Shown: positions 40,730 to 56,340, counted from the stretch's first letter. The stretch: DNA of 64,000 nucleotides from Clarkia xantiana subsp. parviflora (GCA_036873135.1 JAPTYO010000009.1:27549756-27613755), one strand, 5' to 3'. The notes: a model not told the origin generated them from the sequence alone. Translations and numbers: made by a program.

Positions 40730-43256
40730 CTAGATGCTAATCCCGCGCACCACGCGGGTAAGAAAATCGAACTAAAAAAATGAGTTTAGCATTAATTTTT
40801 TAATAAAGTAAAACCGTTGAAATTGGATTTGAGATATGAAAATAATTTAAATGTTTTCATTGATATAATATTTAAAATTTTCCTAAAAAATTAAAATATA
40901 CACGGGTTTTATATTTTAATTATGTATTTCGTCATAGTGAATTTTTTATATTATATATATTTATATATTATATTTATGAAGTTGGTCGTGAAATTTTTCA
41001 TATATATATATATATGAGTGGCTTTCTAGAGGTGAAATAATATATATTAAGAATATCTAAAGTTAATGCAGAATATCTAATAGTCAACAATAAAAATATA
41101 TTTAATATAATATTATACATACATATATTATGTACATATATATATATATATAATATTTTTATTATTATTTGAGAAAAAAAACTAAAGGAAATTGATATTC
41201 ACAAAATATATTTTGTGAAATAATATATATTAATTATGTGCATAATTAACGTATAAAATATAATAATATTAGTAAGAATATATAATGACCTATAATGAAT
41301 TTATCTTTCAAATATAGAAGATACTAATAATATTAATTTCCTTTTAGTATAGATTTTCCTTAGGTATATCCGAGAAACTAAAGCAATTTAAATTTTTCAA
41401 TCTCGACAATTTTAGATAACACTTAGTATCCGTATTGTAGAATTTACTCATTATGTTTATAAGAATTTTTAGATTAACTATGAGCGAGGTTCAAGTTATT
41501 ACTAATAAAATAATTGAAAATAAATAAAATCCAAATTATGTTTATGAATAGTATTAAACACGCATAGACAAATAAATTAAAATAGTGTATTTCTATTATG
41601 AAAATAAGAATTACGTACCTTCATATGGTTGATGCATGCCCGCTTAAATTGATGTGAAAAAAAAAAAAAATTCATGTATGCACACACACATACCTGTTGC
41701 AGTCACATAACCAATGAAAAACACCTAATTAAATTTCATTGCAATTAAAATGGGTAAAGATATGTACTTATTTGAAGCAACTATGAAACCGTTCTAGATA
41801 TTTTGAAATGCAACGTTTTATGTATGGTTGATAGAAGAGTTGTTCAAGCTATTATCAACAAAACAATAGAAAATTAACAAAAACCAGAATATGTTTATGA
41901 ATAGCAATAAATGCGCATAGATAAATGAAATTAACATTTACCTTCATGTTAGATGCATGTCCGATTAAGTTGATATGGCAAAAAAATTCTTTCATGTCTC
42001 CAGAAACGCATAACGATTGCAACCACATAACCAATGAAAGCACCAAGTTAAAATTCATAGCTAGTTAAAAGGGCAATGACGTGTACCTACTTGAAATATA
42101 GATTGACTAAAATTAAGTTGTTAATATCATAGCATGGAAAAAGCTATTGCCATCAAATTATGTATAACGTACGTCGTCCACAAAAAAAAAATTCATAATT
42201 CAAATAGGTAAGTTAGTAATATATACAATAAAACTATTAAAACAATAGTAGATAGAATCAAAGCTTCTTGCTAAATTAGTAACAACCAATGTAGCATCGG
42301 TTTGAATCATTATCCACTATTAATACAAAAGCATGCGCAATATATATCAACATCTCGAGTATGTACATATATAAAACATATTGTTAGTGTTACAGACATA
42401 TAGTTAGTGCTTAAGACACATGCATAGAAAGTGATCATAGATGAAGATAGGCATCTATAATATACAAACACCACAAGAACACATTCTCCTGGCTAAGAAA
42501 CATCTTCAACGGCAGCGTTGTCCATGTAATTAATTAATTAATGATCCACCAACCTTCACATATATATTGTCGCCCTCCTCGTCAATTTCCACGACTGTGC
42601 TGTCTAGGTATTGATGACACTGATTGGCGTCTAATAATCACATTATCGCTTCTATCAAGAACCATTAAACCAAAGCGAGAGGAAGAAGATGTGATGGTTG
42701 AGTTCTGCGTGATTATTTTGGGAAGAGAATCTCATAGGGGATGAGGAAACTGGGGTAAGAGAATTTTCAATTGCAATTTTCCCATACAATTCATGTGTAT
42801 ATATAGCCCAAGGTTAGGTGTAGTATATATTTTGTATTACAAAAAAAGGATGTAGTATATTTTCGGCAAAAGTTTTCGTTTAGTTTTATTTTAATTAATG
42901 GTAATAACCCTAACGCCATGCATATATATGGTTTTATTTTTATTAAATATATGTAACATTAATTGTCTATAGTATATTATTATAATTATATATATACACC
43001 GCTTACGTGGCGGCCTGTGGTCTTCCGGAACCAAACTGTAAATATTTGTTATTTAAAAGGAAACTTTTAATTAATTTGTTTCTTTAAATTGCGTAAAGAC
43101 CAAAATAGGAGATAAAAATACTTCTTAATTTTCAATCAATCAATATTATGTATCTAAATTTAGAGAACTCCAATTAAATTAGGAAACGGTGACTACGTGG
43201 ACTGTCCACGTGTCAGTCAGAGGGCTTCCGGTACCGAATTAATATAATATAGTAGA
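40730..43256 (-). mobile_element. Non-autonomous Helitron H4, nested 7 bp inside the end of H3
   Basis: 3' end A|CTAGATGCTAAT then CCCGCGCACCACGCGGG (40730-40757). The 5'-terminal block 43001-43256 ends ATAGTAGA|T. The A before it (40729) and T after it (43257) are the host dinucleotide, exactly as Helitron insertion between A and T predicts. 2527 bp, AT-rich, no coding recognised; the 67-codon frame at 42541 is not called. Confidence 0.78.
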
Positions 43257-43549
43257 TAGTAGATAAAAAAATATTAATTGTGTGGCGTGCCATACAACAA
43301 ACACATGGCGACCTAACCTAAGTTACCACCTAACACCGGACCAACATGGGAAAAGAACGTTTATTATTAGACGAAAGATGCTACAAAAAGATTCCACTAG
43401 TCTGTCCGAGTGGGAAGTTTCTTTTAATCCCACTATTCTAGGGTTCATCCTTAGGGTTTTAGAAAAAGCTTAAAGAATAGTGGGACACTTGTTCTAATTG
43501 TATTGGTCTGGTGTAAACACCAAACTTACACAAGAATTGCCCGTCCGAG

Positions 43550-46889
<3,340 letters not shown>

Positions 46890-47492
46890 TCTGCACGCAG
46901 TGTTGTTGTTGTATAGAAATTAGATTTATCTCCATTTTTATTATATAATATATATATGATGAATTAGTGTCAGCTGTGTTTAAGAAATTGTTAAAATATG
47001 GAATCTCCCAAGTCCTTTTTTCTTTTTTTTGGTAAACAACCTCCCAAGTCCAAGAGCACATAAATTATAGTTTGTCTATGTATTTTTTACCCTAAGGCCC
47101 AAAAACTAATTGAAATAAGGTTTAAGAACCTATAAACAAAGTTTCGAATGTTAAAATAGAGAGTTGTTGAAATTTGATTTTCCGTCTAAATTTGTAGTTA
47201 AATTTATGGAATGAGGTGAAATTATACTTTTGTCTATTTTAATATTTTGTTTTATTACTAGCTTATTTAAAGAAATGTGAAATGAAAAAAATACTCATCC
47301 TTTCAAATTATAAGTAACATGTGGTGACTCATGTACCTTGATAATAAAAAGAAGACAAATTTGCAGAATCGAAGAAAAGGAATCTACAAAAAAAACGAAA
47401 TTAGGGTTCTTCAGCTGGTTGGGGAGATGTCTTCTTTGTCAAAATTGATCACATGAAACCGCGCGAATTCGCGAAGCAATCCAGGTTGTGAG
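46890..47492. other. Spacer after GGPPS
   Basis: Presumed GGPPS 3' UTR followed by AT-rich sequence; no repeat or gene recognised. The 78-codon minus frame at 46825-47061 is a shadow. Confidence 0.6.
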
Positions 47493-48076
47493 ATGGCAGA
47501 CTCCGTTTCTGTCGCCACAACGTCATTGTTGTGGTAAGAACTTCGTGGACATTTGCCAATTCGGTCGGTGATTCTATGGGTGCCCGTTTTACAATGTAAG
47601 CTTTCCTAATCTTCATTTAAGTCTGGGTGTTGTTGTATTATTGTCAATTATTGCCAATTAAGAGTACTTGAACCTCAGTTTGTGTAAAATTCTTCAATTT
47701 CAGTTAAATTGTGGTAATTTATATTCAGTTGAACCTTAACCCTAATTATAGCGAAACTTTCTTCACTTTTATTGCAATTTTGATCAATTAAAGTTTAAAG
47801 TTGTTCAAAATTGAAGTAATTGTTGTACAATTTTGATTAATTTGACTAAACTGTCGTTTCTTGTCGTGGTAGGGGAAAGGAGTCGGATGTGAATTTTTCT
47901 TGTTAGTTCCAGGAGGAATGTATTCCCATTCAACTAGGATGGCAGCAATGGCGAATAGAATGATTTATGAAGCTGACGCAAAACTTAAGCGACTTGAGAG
48001 AATGTATCGTCTTGTCATTTTCTGCTTGTGTATGGTAGTGATAGGAGCTTTATTTGTAGGGAAAATGTATCTCTAA
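47493..48076 (+). pseudogene. GRF-type zinc-finger membrane protein, pseudogene
   Basis: Plant GRF-zinc-finger proteins of this type have one C-x-C...C...C finger, a coiled region and a C-terminal membrane helix; their role is poorly known. Exon 1 (about 47493-47595) shows VVVRTSWTFANS, then, one base out of frame and after a TGA, FYGCPFYN, the usual GRF sequel. Donor GTAAGC is at 47596. Exon 2 (47873-48076) follows TAG and reads GKGVGCEFF, then MANRMIYEADAKLKRLERM and a hydrophobic LVIFCLCMVVIGALFVG tail ending at TAA. The frameshift and stop inside the finger, and the lost first cysteine pair (CRH instead of CxCG), mark it as a pseudogene. Family assignment rests on motif recall. Confidence 0.6.
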
Positions 48077-48463
48077 GTATAATCATTGCATTGTAGTTGA
48101 CATTCAAATGTTTATGTAATTTGCTACTGCTATCCTATCAGATGTTGATTAACTAATATGAAGTAATTTTGTTGTTGATTTTAGGTGTCTAACATTTGTA
48201 AGTTGTTGAACAAGAAATGTGCCTGAAAGTTTTAAGTCGTTGAAATTGAATATCTAAACTATTAATGTTGTTTGTTTTAGGTTTATGAAAGTTTTAAAAA
48301 GTTGAAATTGAATGTCTTAACAAAATAGATTCAAAACAGCATAATCTAAATATTCGTACACAACCAACACACCAAATAGTCTTAACAAACACATTCTAAA
48401 TAGTTTGTTGTGGTACTCCGTGACACGCAAACTAGTTACTCAAGATGAAAAGTACCTACTAAA
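48077..48463. other. AT-rich spacer before Copia-2
   Basis: Pseudogene 3' side and A/T-rich DNA; nothing recognised. Confidence 0.6.
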
Positions 48464-48801
48464 TGTTAAGGCCCGTAGCTTTCAGGCCAGTTATTTGGTT
48501 TATATTGGGCTTGATGTAAAGTCGGTCCAGTCTGTAGTTGGTCTGGCCCAAGTATTGTTTGGACCGATCCAATGTTGCAATCGTGACTTTTTTGTGTTGT
48601 TTGAGGACTTATTTGTTCGTCTTAGAAAGGTTGCGGTGCAATCTTTATTTAACTTCCTAGGGTTTAGTATATATAGGGGTGATGTAATAAGAGAATGGTG
48701 ATAATACAAATGATCCCTTATATTCTCTTGGTGTCTGCTAGGGTTTGCTAAAAGCGTTCATCTTCTTCCTCTCAATTCTCTGCGAAGCTCCGGATTTCAC
48801 A
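48464..48801 (+). repeat. Copia-2 5' LTR (338 bp)
   Basis: TGTTAAGGCCCG to GGATTTCACA. A TATA-like AGTATATATAGG lies at about 48667. 48814-49608 is leader without a gene. Confidence 0.88.
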
Positions 48802-48813
48802 TGGTATCAGAGC
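48802..48813 (+). promoter_or_regulatory. Copia-2 primer binding site
   Basis: TGGTATCAGAGC directly after the LTR, complementary to the initiator tRNA-Met 3' end. Confidence 0.93.
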
Positions 48814-49608
48814 TTCGAAACTCTTGATTTCTTCGACGATCTTTGCTAATCTTTCCGTTACGGGATCATTTCTGTTATGCTCATCTATTTGAAACACTGA
48901 TTTCCTTTTTCATTACGAATCATTCGTTTTACGATTTTCTTCAATCACTGAAACCTTTTTCTGTTATTTTTCGAATTGATCTTTCGTTCCTTTCTATTTA
49001 ATTCGGTGCTCGTTTTCTTGTCTCTTGAGTTCTAAGGGATGAAGATCCATTTATTCCGTTTCACTTTGTTAAAGATCTGAGATCCTGTGTTGATTACTTT
49101 GACGATTACAAGTTCTGGATTAGTTTTCTTCATATGCATGTTACATTTAAGTCTGTTTCGACTCTTGAACTTCCAGATCTGGTTTCCCTTCTGATAATAT
49201 TTTGGTTAGAAACCATTAGTATGGTTCAGATCTGATAGATCTGTGACTATTATTGTCTTCGAACCTATTAATCTCGCTTCTGGATTGTTTTTCTTTACAA
49301 GCACGTTGAATTTAAAGCTATTCTAACTTTTAAACTTCTCGATCTGCTTCCTTGTGACGCGATTCTTCAGAATCTGAAAAGTTTTATTCAAATCTGATTT
49401 ATGATCATAACATATCGATGATGATGATTCTCTTTCTCTCTATAAGATTTCTTGCATGACCGTTTTCCGTGACGATTTTTATGAATCAGAGACTCGGTGA
49501 TTTTCTGATCTATCTTTCTTAAGTCTCTCTCTCGATCTAGTCTTGATATTGATTTTTTTTTTTGTAGATCTGTCATTTCTTTGCGATCAATACTCGCCTT
49601 TTATCAAA

Positions 49609-51500
49609 ATGACTTCTGAATCAAGCCAAAATTCTGAGGAGACTTTCAATCAATATGACATTGCTCCAACGGATCAAGTTGTCGAAGCGACGTCTAAAAT
49701 AGATCACAATCACCCTCTGTTTCTTCACTCCTCGGATTCTGCTGGCCTTTCATTGGTTTCTGAAAAACTTACTTCTTCTGAGGATTACGGTTTCTGGAGC
49801 AAGGCCATGCGAATCTGTCTCATTTCTAAAAATAAACTTGGCTTTGTTACAGGCTCGTGTAAGAAAGAGAATTTTGATCCTAGCCTACATCATCTGTGAG
49901 ACCGTTGCAATGCTTTAGTTCTTGCATGGATCACGAACTCTGTCTCACGCGAGCTTATGTCTGGGAATATATACACTGAAAGTGCTTTTTCGGTTTGGAA
50001 CGATTTAAAAGAGAGACTTCACAAAGTCAACGGTTCTAGAATCTTTCAATTGCACAGAGACATTTGCCTTGCTCAACAAGGAGTGGATTCCATCTCCACT
50101 TATTTTGCTCGACTTAGAACAATGTGGGAGTAATTTGATGCAATTTGCAACCTTCCCAACTGCGGATGCCCCGAATTTCAAAAACATGTCTCTCATGCAA
50201 GCAATTTGAAACTCTTCCAATTTCTGAATGGCCTTAATGATTCCTATCTATGTAGTTAAAAACTCGTTTCCAGGTCGTAAAAACGCACGTTTTTACGTCT
50301 TTACCTTAAAAAACGAGTTAAAACGTAACAAAATCGTTGTCTGAGTAGAAACGGGTAGAAACGCGTGTAGAGTCGTAAAAACGTGTAGAAACGGGTAGAA
50401 ACGTAAGTTTATACCGTTTCTAGAATTTTTACCATAATTTGCTAAAAAAATTCCAAATCTAATAAATTATGCAAAACCCAAAAAACTTATCAACCAAACA
50501 CAAGAAATTTTTGTCATGGATAGTTATTTATGTGACAAATCAATTTTTTTTTACTCAGAACCTATTCATATGACATTCAAGTTCAACCTTCGTTGATCAT
50601 TTAATAATAATACTCAAAAGTCTTAAACTCCATTGACATCCCTTTCTATTTTATGTTTCTCAAATCCTAAAATATTAAATTCTAAATTCACTTGACCCGT
50701 ATCTTTCATGCTAATCTACAAAAAATGATCATCGTGACGACTATGGTGACTACTAATGGATCCATGTTTTTTTATTAAAATTATTTTATCAACTATTAAT
50801 GAGTATATTTACTATTTTTGTATTACTTCTGCATAATTACATTTATAGATTTTATTTCTAATGTTATTTTAGCAAATACGTAGAAACTACGATTCTACGT
50901 TCCGTTTTTACGACCCGACTTTACCTACCCATTTCCGTCTCTACGTAGAAACTCGTTTTTGACTGCATAGATTCCTATTCAAACGTGCGTACCAATCTGG
51001 TTATGCGCGAAGTTTTACCCACTGTTTCCCAGGCTTATGTTGTCTTAACTCAGGAGGAGAATCAGATAAGTCTTTCTACTGGTGCTATTGCCAACAATGC
51101 CTCTGATTCGAAACCTTCATTTCTGTCTGATACTGGGACTAACAAATCAAGAGGCCAGAAAAGGAATTTGAATCTGTTGTGCGATTTTTGTAAAATGAGA
51201 GGTCATGATTCTGATCACTGTTTAAAAAAAAGTGGCTATCCACCTGGTTGGAAGTTTAGGAACAATCAGAGTCAGAACAGGACTCTTCAAGCCAATGCTG
51301 CCATTGATGCCAATTCTGATGCTTCACGAAATGATGGTGGTAGCACTCGGGCTTCTATGCCACTTGAGCTGCCCAGAAACCAGCCTATGATGATCACCAC
51401 TGACCATCTGGAGCATCTGGCTCGCAACATGGCAAAGACTCAACACAATTCTGAGGCTGAGGCTCGCGTTAACGCAGCTTCCACTTCTGCAGGTATATCA
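49609..51500 (+). pseudogene. Copia-2 gag (nonsense codons, interrupted by a TIR element)
   Basis: ATG 49609 opens MTSESSQNSEETFNQ. The core LTSSEDYGFWSKAMRI and KNKLGFVTGSC follows; then TGA (49897-49899) replaces the Trp before DRCNAL. The frame goes on (ITNSVSREL, HKVNGSRIFQLHRDI) to a second stop TAA near 50131 in WE*FDAI. Gag is interrupted at 50248 and resumes at about 50979 (SNVRTNLVMREVLP, CCHC knuckle CDFCKMRGHDSDHC near 51182). Dead copy. Confidence 0.88.
50248..50970. mobile_element. TIR element (723 bp) with 8-bp target duplication inside Copia-2 gag
   Basis: Ends CTATGTAGTTAAAAAC and, inverted, CTATGCAGTCAAAAAC; duplications ATTCCTAT at 50240-50247 and 50971-50978. Subterminal repeats of GTAGAAACGGGTAGAAACG and AAACGTAAAA type occur at both sides. 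The 8-bp duplication suggests hAT; a 9-bp reading (GATTCCTAT) would fit Mutator but makes the TIRs asymmetric. Non-coding. Confidence 0.82.
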
Positions 51501-53630
51501 TTACTTGCCTCTAATTCTGTTGATTACTGTGACTGGATTATTGATACTGGTGCCACACATCATATGAGCTTTAAACATGATTGGATGACTAGTTTTAAAA
51601 CTATTCAATCTTATGTTCAATTACCAAATGGTGTTAAATCCAGAGTTGCTGAAATTGGAGATGTTGAAATTGGGAAAAAAAATTGACTCTGAAAAATGTC
51701 CTTTTTTTACCTGATTTCAAATTGAATTTACTATCTGTTGCTAAGTTGACAAAGGATTTACCTTGTACTGTGATATTCAATACTAATTCTGTGATTTTGC
51801 AGGATCACTGCAATGGAATGGTGTTGGGGAGTGGACATGAAGCTGCAGGGCTATACTTTTTCAAATATCAATCAGTAGTCCCTGTAGCTTTTCAGTCTTC
51901 CATTAGCAACCCTCAAACCATTCTATGGCATAGGCGATTAGGCCATATTCCTTTTAAAATCATGAATACGATTCCTTATATTCAGTCTCTTAGCTTACAT
52001 AATAATGCAATCTCTGATTGTAATGTTTGTCCTATGGCAAAACAATCTAGACTACCTTTTCCTAATAGCAGCTCTGTCACCTTTGATGCTTTTGACTTGA
52101 TTCATCTCGATGTATGGGGTCCTTATCATAAAGTCACTCATGATCACAAACGTTTTTTTTTAACCATTGTGGATGATTTCACTAGAGTAACTTGGGTTTA
52201 TCTTATCACTTTGAAATCCGATGTTATTGAAATCCTTAAATTTTTTTTTTGTGATGATTGAAACTCAATTTGCCAAAAAAATCAAACGGATTAGATCTGA
52301 CAATGGTGGTGAGTTTATTAATGATAATTGTTCTGCCTTATTTTTAAGTAAATGGATTATTCATGAAACTTCTTGTGCATATACACCCCAACAAAATGGA
52401 ATTGTTGAAAGAAAGTACAGACATTTATTGGATGTTGCAAGATCTTTAAAACTGCAAAGCTTTGTGCCTGATAAATTTTGGGGAGAATGTATTTTGACAG
52501 CTTGTTATTTGATCAATCTTATGCCTACTGATGTTTTAAAGGGCAGCTCCCCATTTGAAAAACTTTATAATAAGCCTCCCACTATTGATCATATTAGAGT
52601 TTTTGGTTGTCTCTGTTATGCAAAGGTATTACCTTTATCAGATAAGTTTTCAACTAGATCTATAGCATGTGTTATGATGGGATATTCCCTGACTCAAAAG
52701 GGCTACAGACTGTACAACTTGACCACCAAAACTTTTTTCGTCTCCAGGGACGTTAAGTTTCTTGAACATCGATTCCCTTTTCAATCATCAGAGACTGTTC
52801 CTTCATCTATCTTCGTCCCTAATGATTTACCTGCTGATTCTGCAGATATTATGACTGATGAAGTTTTTGGTGTTGGCATTCCAACTCAATCTCCAAACAC
52901 TGTTGGCACTCAGGTTCTCATTCCTAACACTGAGTCGGATCTTCATGATTCCACCTCAGCAGGTAATTCCTCTACTGAAGGTGATGATGATGACACTTCT
53001 GATGTTGATACTGATTTAGATAATGATGCACATCATGTCTCTGAACCTTCTGTTAGGACTATTAGAATTTCTAGACCCCCTGTTTGGACTCGAGATTATG
53101 ATATGACTGCTAATCTTTCTACCAAGCATCCTATTTCAGATCACTTGAGTTATGATAGAAATTCTAATGATCATAAGTATTTTCTTAGCATAATTGATAA
53201 GATTCCTGAGCCTCAATCTTTTTTGGATGCTTGTAAAAATGATAATTGGTTAACGGCTATGAAGGAAGAAGTTTCTTCTCTAGAACAAAATAATACTTGG
53301 TCATTAGTCTATTTGCCTCAAGGTAGGACTTCAATAGGATGCAAATGGGTTTTTCGTGTCAAATATAATTCTGATGGATCACTTGAACGTTATAAAGCTC
53401 GTCTTGTTGCCAAAGGTTTCAAACAGAAAGAGGGTATTGATTATGAGGAAACTTTTTCTCCTGTTGCCAAAATTGGCACTGTTCGTATTGTTTTATCTCT
53501 TGCTGCTATGAATGCTTGGCCTTTATATCAAATGGATTTTCATAATGCTTTTCTTCAAGGTGATTTATTTGAGGAAGTTTATATGGACTTACCTCCTGGA
53601 GTTGGTAATCAGGGGGAGTTGTGTGTTGTC
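51500..53630 (+). pseudogene. Copia-2 pol: protease, integrase, partial reverse transcriptase (frameshifted, truncated)
   Basis: Protease DWIIDTGATHHM at about 51535. A frameshift at an A8 run (51675-51682) leads into integrase: LWHRRLGHIPF, CNVCPMAKQ, DVWGPYHKVTHD, IVDDFTRVTWVY. A second frameshift at a T10 run (52241-52250) continues with RSDNGGEF and YTPQQNGIVERKYRHLL. RT follows with SIGCKWVFRVKYNSDGSLER and YQMDFHNAFLQGDL, ending where the Tat LTR begins. The RT catalytic YVDD and RNase H are missing from the window. Confidence 0.92.
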
Positions 53631-54913
53631 TGTCGGACCTAAAATCTGACATACGGCGAATTACGTTTTGAAAACGTGGGATTTTGAAAAGAGTCGCCAC
53701 TAGTTAATTATTAGGCTAACTAGAATCCTAAATTACCTAAGTGAATAACGAGTTAAACACCTAAGTTTCAAATCGGCCTACGGCCAGAAATTCAAGTTCG
53801 GGGGTTCTGTTACGAAGTAAAAGAAATAACTTTTAATTACGCCCTTTCGGTACTCAATTAACTTATTTGCCAATTTTAAAACTTAAACATGCTTTTATAG
53901 TGAATTAATTTAATAATATCACATTTGAATTATTTTTTACGCACCGTTTTTTATTAACAACAAAGTTAAGCCCTAAGAAAAAAACTATCTACCACCTAAA
54001 ATCCCCAATTGGTAAAACCTAATCAAAATTAAACCTAACATGCTTAAAATCATGATAAAACTTAGTGATTACATATTATACACATAACATGCTATCTAAT
54101 TAGATTTACATTTTAATTATCTAACTATCATAATATAATAATAATAATAATAATAAATAAAAAACAAATTACCAATTAAATAATATAAAAAAAAAAATCA
54201 AAACACGGCGGGAACTTACCTTCTTCTTCCCAGGTCGTGACAGCCAGGGACGGCAGTGGCAGCAGGCAGCAGCGACGGCAAGTGGCTCGGGACGGCAGTG
54301 GGCAGCAGCGACGAGGGGACCTCCGGCGACGGGCAGACGAGCTTCGGGCCAAGCAATCGCGATTTCCGGCAAGCCAAGCTTTGAGCGAGCAGAGGTCCAG
54401 TCGACGAGCTGGGTGGTCGCAGTCAGCAGCAGCAGCGTTTCCTGACGAAGACTCCGGCGCAACATGACAGGCGAGCAACTCCGGCAGGGCTGACGGGAAG
54501 AGGGCGCCGGCTACGGGAAAACACCAAACAGGAGAGAGACAATTTGGGCACGAAAATTGAGGTTTTTTTTATTATAATATTCTTTTTTTTTGTGTTGTTT
54601 ACATTGATACTAGGGACTATTATAGCTAACCTAGACCCAAAAATTAGGAAAAAAATATATTTACTCTAATATACTCTATAAATTCCGAAAATTATACAAC
54701 ATATATTTATGAACATTGCCATAAATATTTATTATATATTTTCTGAATTTTACATAATATTTATTGCATATATATTGTCCTAATTTGAGCCAAACCCATT
54801 TTTAGCAAGCCTGTGACCTTCTATATCCATATACATCCTTTTTTAAACGCGTTACACATAACATTTTTAACGTGCTATATATGTGTCGCGCGTACCAAAA
54901 TTAGGTGTTTACA
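53631..54913 (-). repeat. Tat Gypsy 3' LTR (1283 bp)
   Basis: Plus-strand TGTCGGACCTAAAATCTGAC to AAAATTAGGTGTTTACA, sharing both ends with the solo LTR at 23066. The GC-rich block 54235-54530 is followed (minus strand) by AAG|GTAAGTT at about 54217, a good splice-donor match. Microsatellite (ATA)n at about 54131-54155. Open frames at 54169-54478 lie in the LTR and are not genes. Confidence 0.92.
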
Positions 54914-56340
54914 GCTTGCCCCTCTTTGGACGGACTCCCGTAGAATGCGTTCGAGGGGGTTTGTCCATAGACGAGTAAACACTAATTTTGGCTAGGAAGT
55001 ATGTCGTCTTCCAGGTCTTCAAGTCTCCAAAGTGGATTTTGGCTTTATTGACGGACAACACCAAAGAAAGTCCTCAAATGGTAGTGCGAAACGTAGAACC
55101 TCCAGCGGCGGTACGATAAAGAAGAGCCTCCAGTGGCGGTGCAGTAAAGAAAAGCCTCCAGTGGCGTGCAGTAAAGTAAAATCTTGATCGATGATGCCTC
55201 CTGTGGCGAGCGACAAGAAAAAACCTCAAGTGGCGTGACTTGCGAAGGCTGAATACTAAGGCTTCGTTCGTCGGGGTTGACTCCCAGGAAGCTGGAAAAC
55301 TTCAGTTCCTGATTGTCGGTTATGGCTTGTAGGAACAGACTGTAACAGTTCTACTCATCATTTGAGTGGTGACTTGCGAGAACAGACTGTAACCGTCCCG
55401 TTTGCCGTGATTTTGACTCGTAGGAACAGACTGTAACAGTCCTACTCGTCCTTGAATGGTGACTCACGAGAGCAGACTGTAACCGTCCCACAGCCCTGAA
55501 GTTGACTCGTAGGAACATACTGTAACATTCCTACTCATCCTTGGAATGCGACCTGCGAGAACAGACTGTAACCGTCTCGCTTGCCGTGAAGTTGGCTTTG
55601 GAAGACGCTGTGTCGTAGAAAATACGCTTGCGCATGAGTGTTTGTCCCTAATTTTTGCCTAAATTGTGCATGGTGCGACAACCTAGCGGGATCTTTTTTT
55701 TTTTAGAGAATTTCTCTCTTATTCTCTCCTTTTTCCACGGTCGATTGAGAGATTTCCGACCGTGCCCCTCGGTTTTTTTTCTCTCCTTTTGCCATGACTG
55801 CAATTTCTGAATTTGCAGCCATGTTCCTCATTTCCTGATTTTTCTTAGGACGCCCTTTCAGGTTTTCAACCTAGCGGAAGCACTTTCTTTTGTGGTAGCC
55901 AATTGCTGGGTGGATGTTACCCGTTCAATCGCGGATGCTCTTCTTTTCAATAGTCAATTTAGGGTTGACTGTGGTCCGCTCTTTATTTCCTGTCTCGATG
56001 CAGGAGTACTCTAATTTATAGCCATTTGGAGGGTGGCTGAGACCCTTTCCTCGCTTCTTTGATGATGTGCGAGCCCTTTTTGATTTGTAGCCATTTGGAG
56101 GGTGGCTGTGACCCTTTTAAGAATGCAGTTTGAAAATCTCAGGTAAGTAGCTCAGGATGCGCTATGAAGCTTGTCGTCATCGCTACTTAAGGCCCTGGTT
56201 TTTTTTTTTCCAACTCTCATTTACCATGATTGTCCTTTCAGATTTTCAATCATGCCTCTCATCCCTAACTTTTGCCTAAGTCGCCTTTACAGGTTTTCGA
56301 CCTAGCGGGAATTTTTTTTTTCTTCTTTTTTTTTTATACG
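54914..56340 (-). repeat. Polypurine tract and tandem repeats before the 3' LTR
   Basis: Minus-strand TCCAAAGAGGGGCAAGC (54930-54914) abuts the LTR. Plus-strand arrays: CCTCCAGTGGCG-centred units of about 33 bp, five or six copies at 55080-55245; GGAACAGACTGTAACAGTCC / GAGAACAGACTGTAACCGTC units of about 50 bp alternating at 55325-55600; TAGCCATTTGGAGGGTGGCT repeated at about 56020 and 56090, with a variant at 55890. Several units are self-complementary. No gene is seen. Tandem repeats at this position are a known Tat/Ogre trait. Confidence 0.85.

Larger units (their letters stand above)
38016..43263 (-). mobile_element. Non-autonomous Helitron H3, split by Helitron H4 and a SINE
   Basis: 3' end: A|CTAGCCACTAT then CCCCGCGCACCGCGCGGG (hairpin) at 38016-38042. 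The 5'-terminal 260-bp block is at 40470-40729 and ends GAATTAATATAATA. Its last seven bases TAGTAGA are found at 43257-43263, beyond H4, followed by T. Joined, the terminus equals that of H4 (GAATTAATATAATATAGTAGA). Net length without H4 and the SINE is about 2.46 kb. No Rep/helicase is seen. Confidence 0.75.
48464..53630 (+). mobile_element. Copia LTR retrotransposon (Copia-2), truncated by a Gypsy insertion
   Basis: 5' LTR 48464-48801, PBS, gag, protease, integrase and the first part of RT in Copia order. The element stops abruptly at VVCR in RT where the Tat LTR starts at 53631. Its remainder and 3' LTR should lie beyond the Gypsy element, outside this window. Gag and integrase resemble Copia-1 (LTSSEDYGFWSKAM, KNKLGFVTGSC), so they are probably the same lineage. 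A 723-bp TIR element interrupts gag. Confidence 0.93.

Noticed and set aside
46890..47300. Third MULE-MITE
   Set aside because: A TTTAAGAACC-like phrase resembles the family end, but no inverted partner or 9-bp duplication was found.
54169..54478. Overlapping ORFs of 76-100 codons
   Set aside because: Inside the Tat 3' LTR; low-complexity GC-rich sequence.
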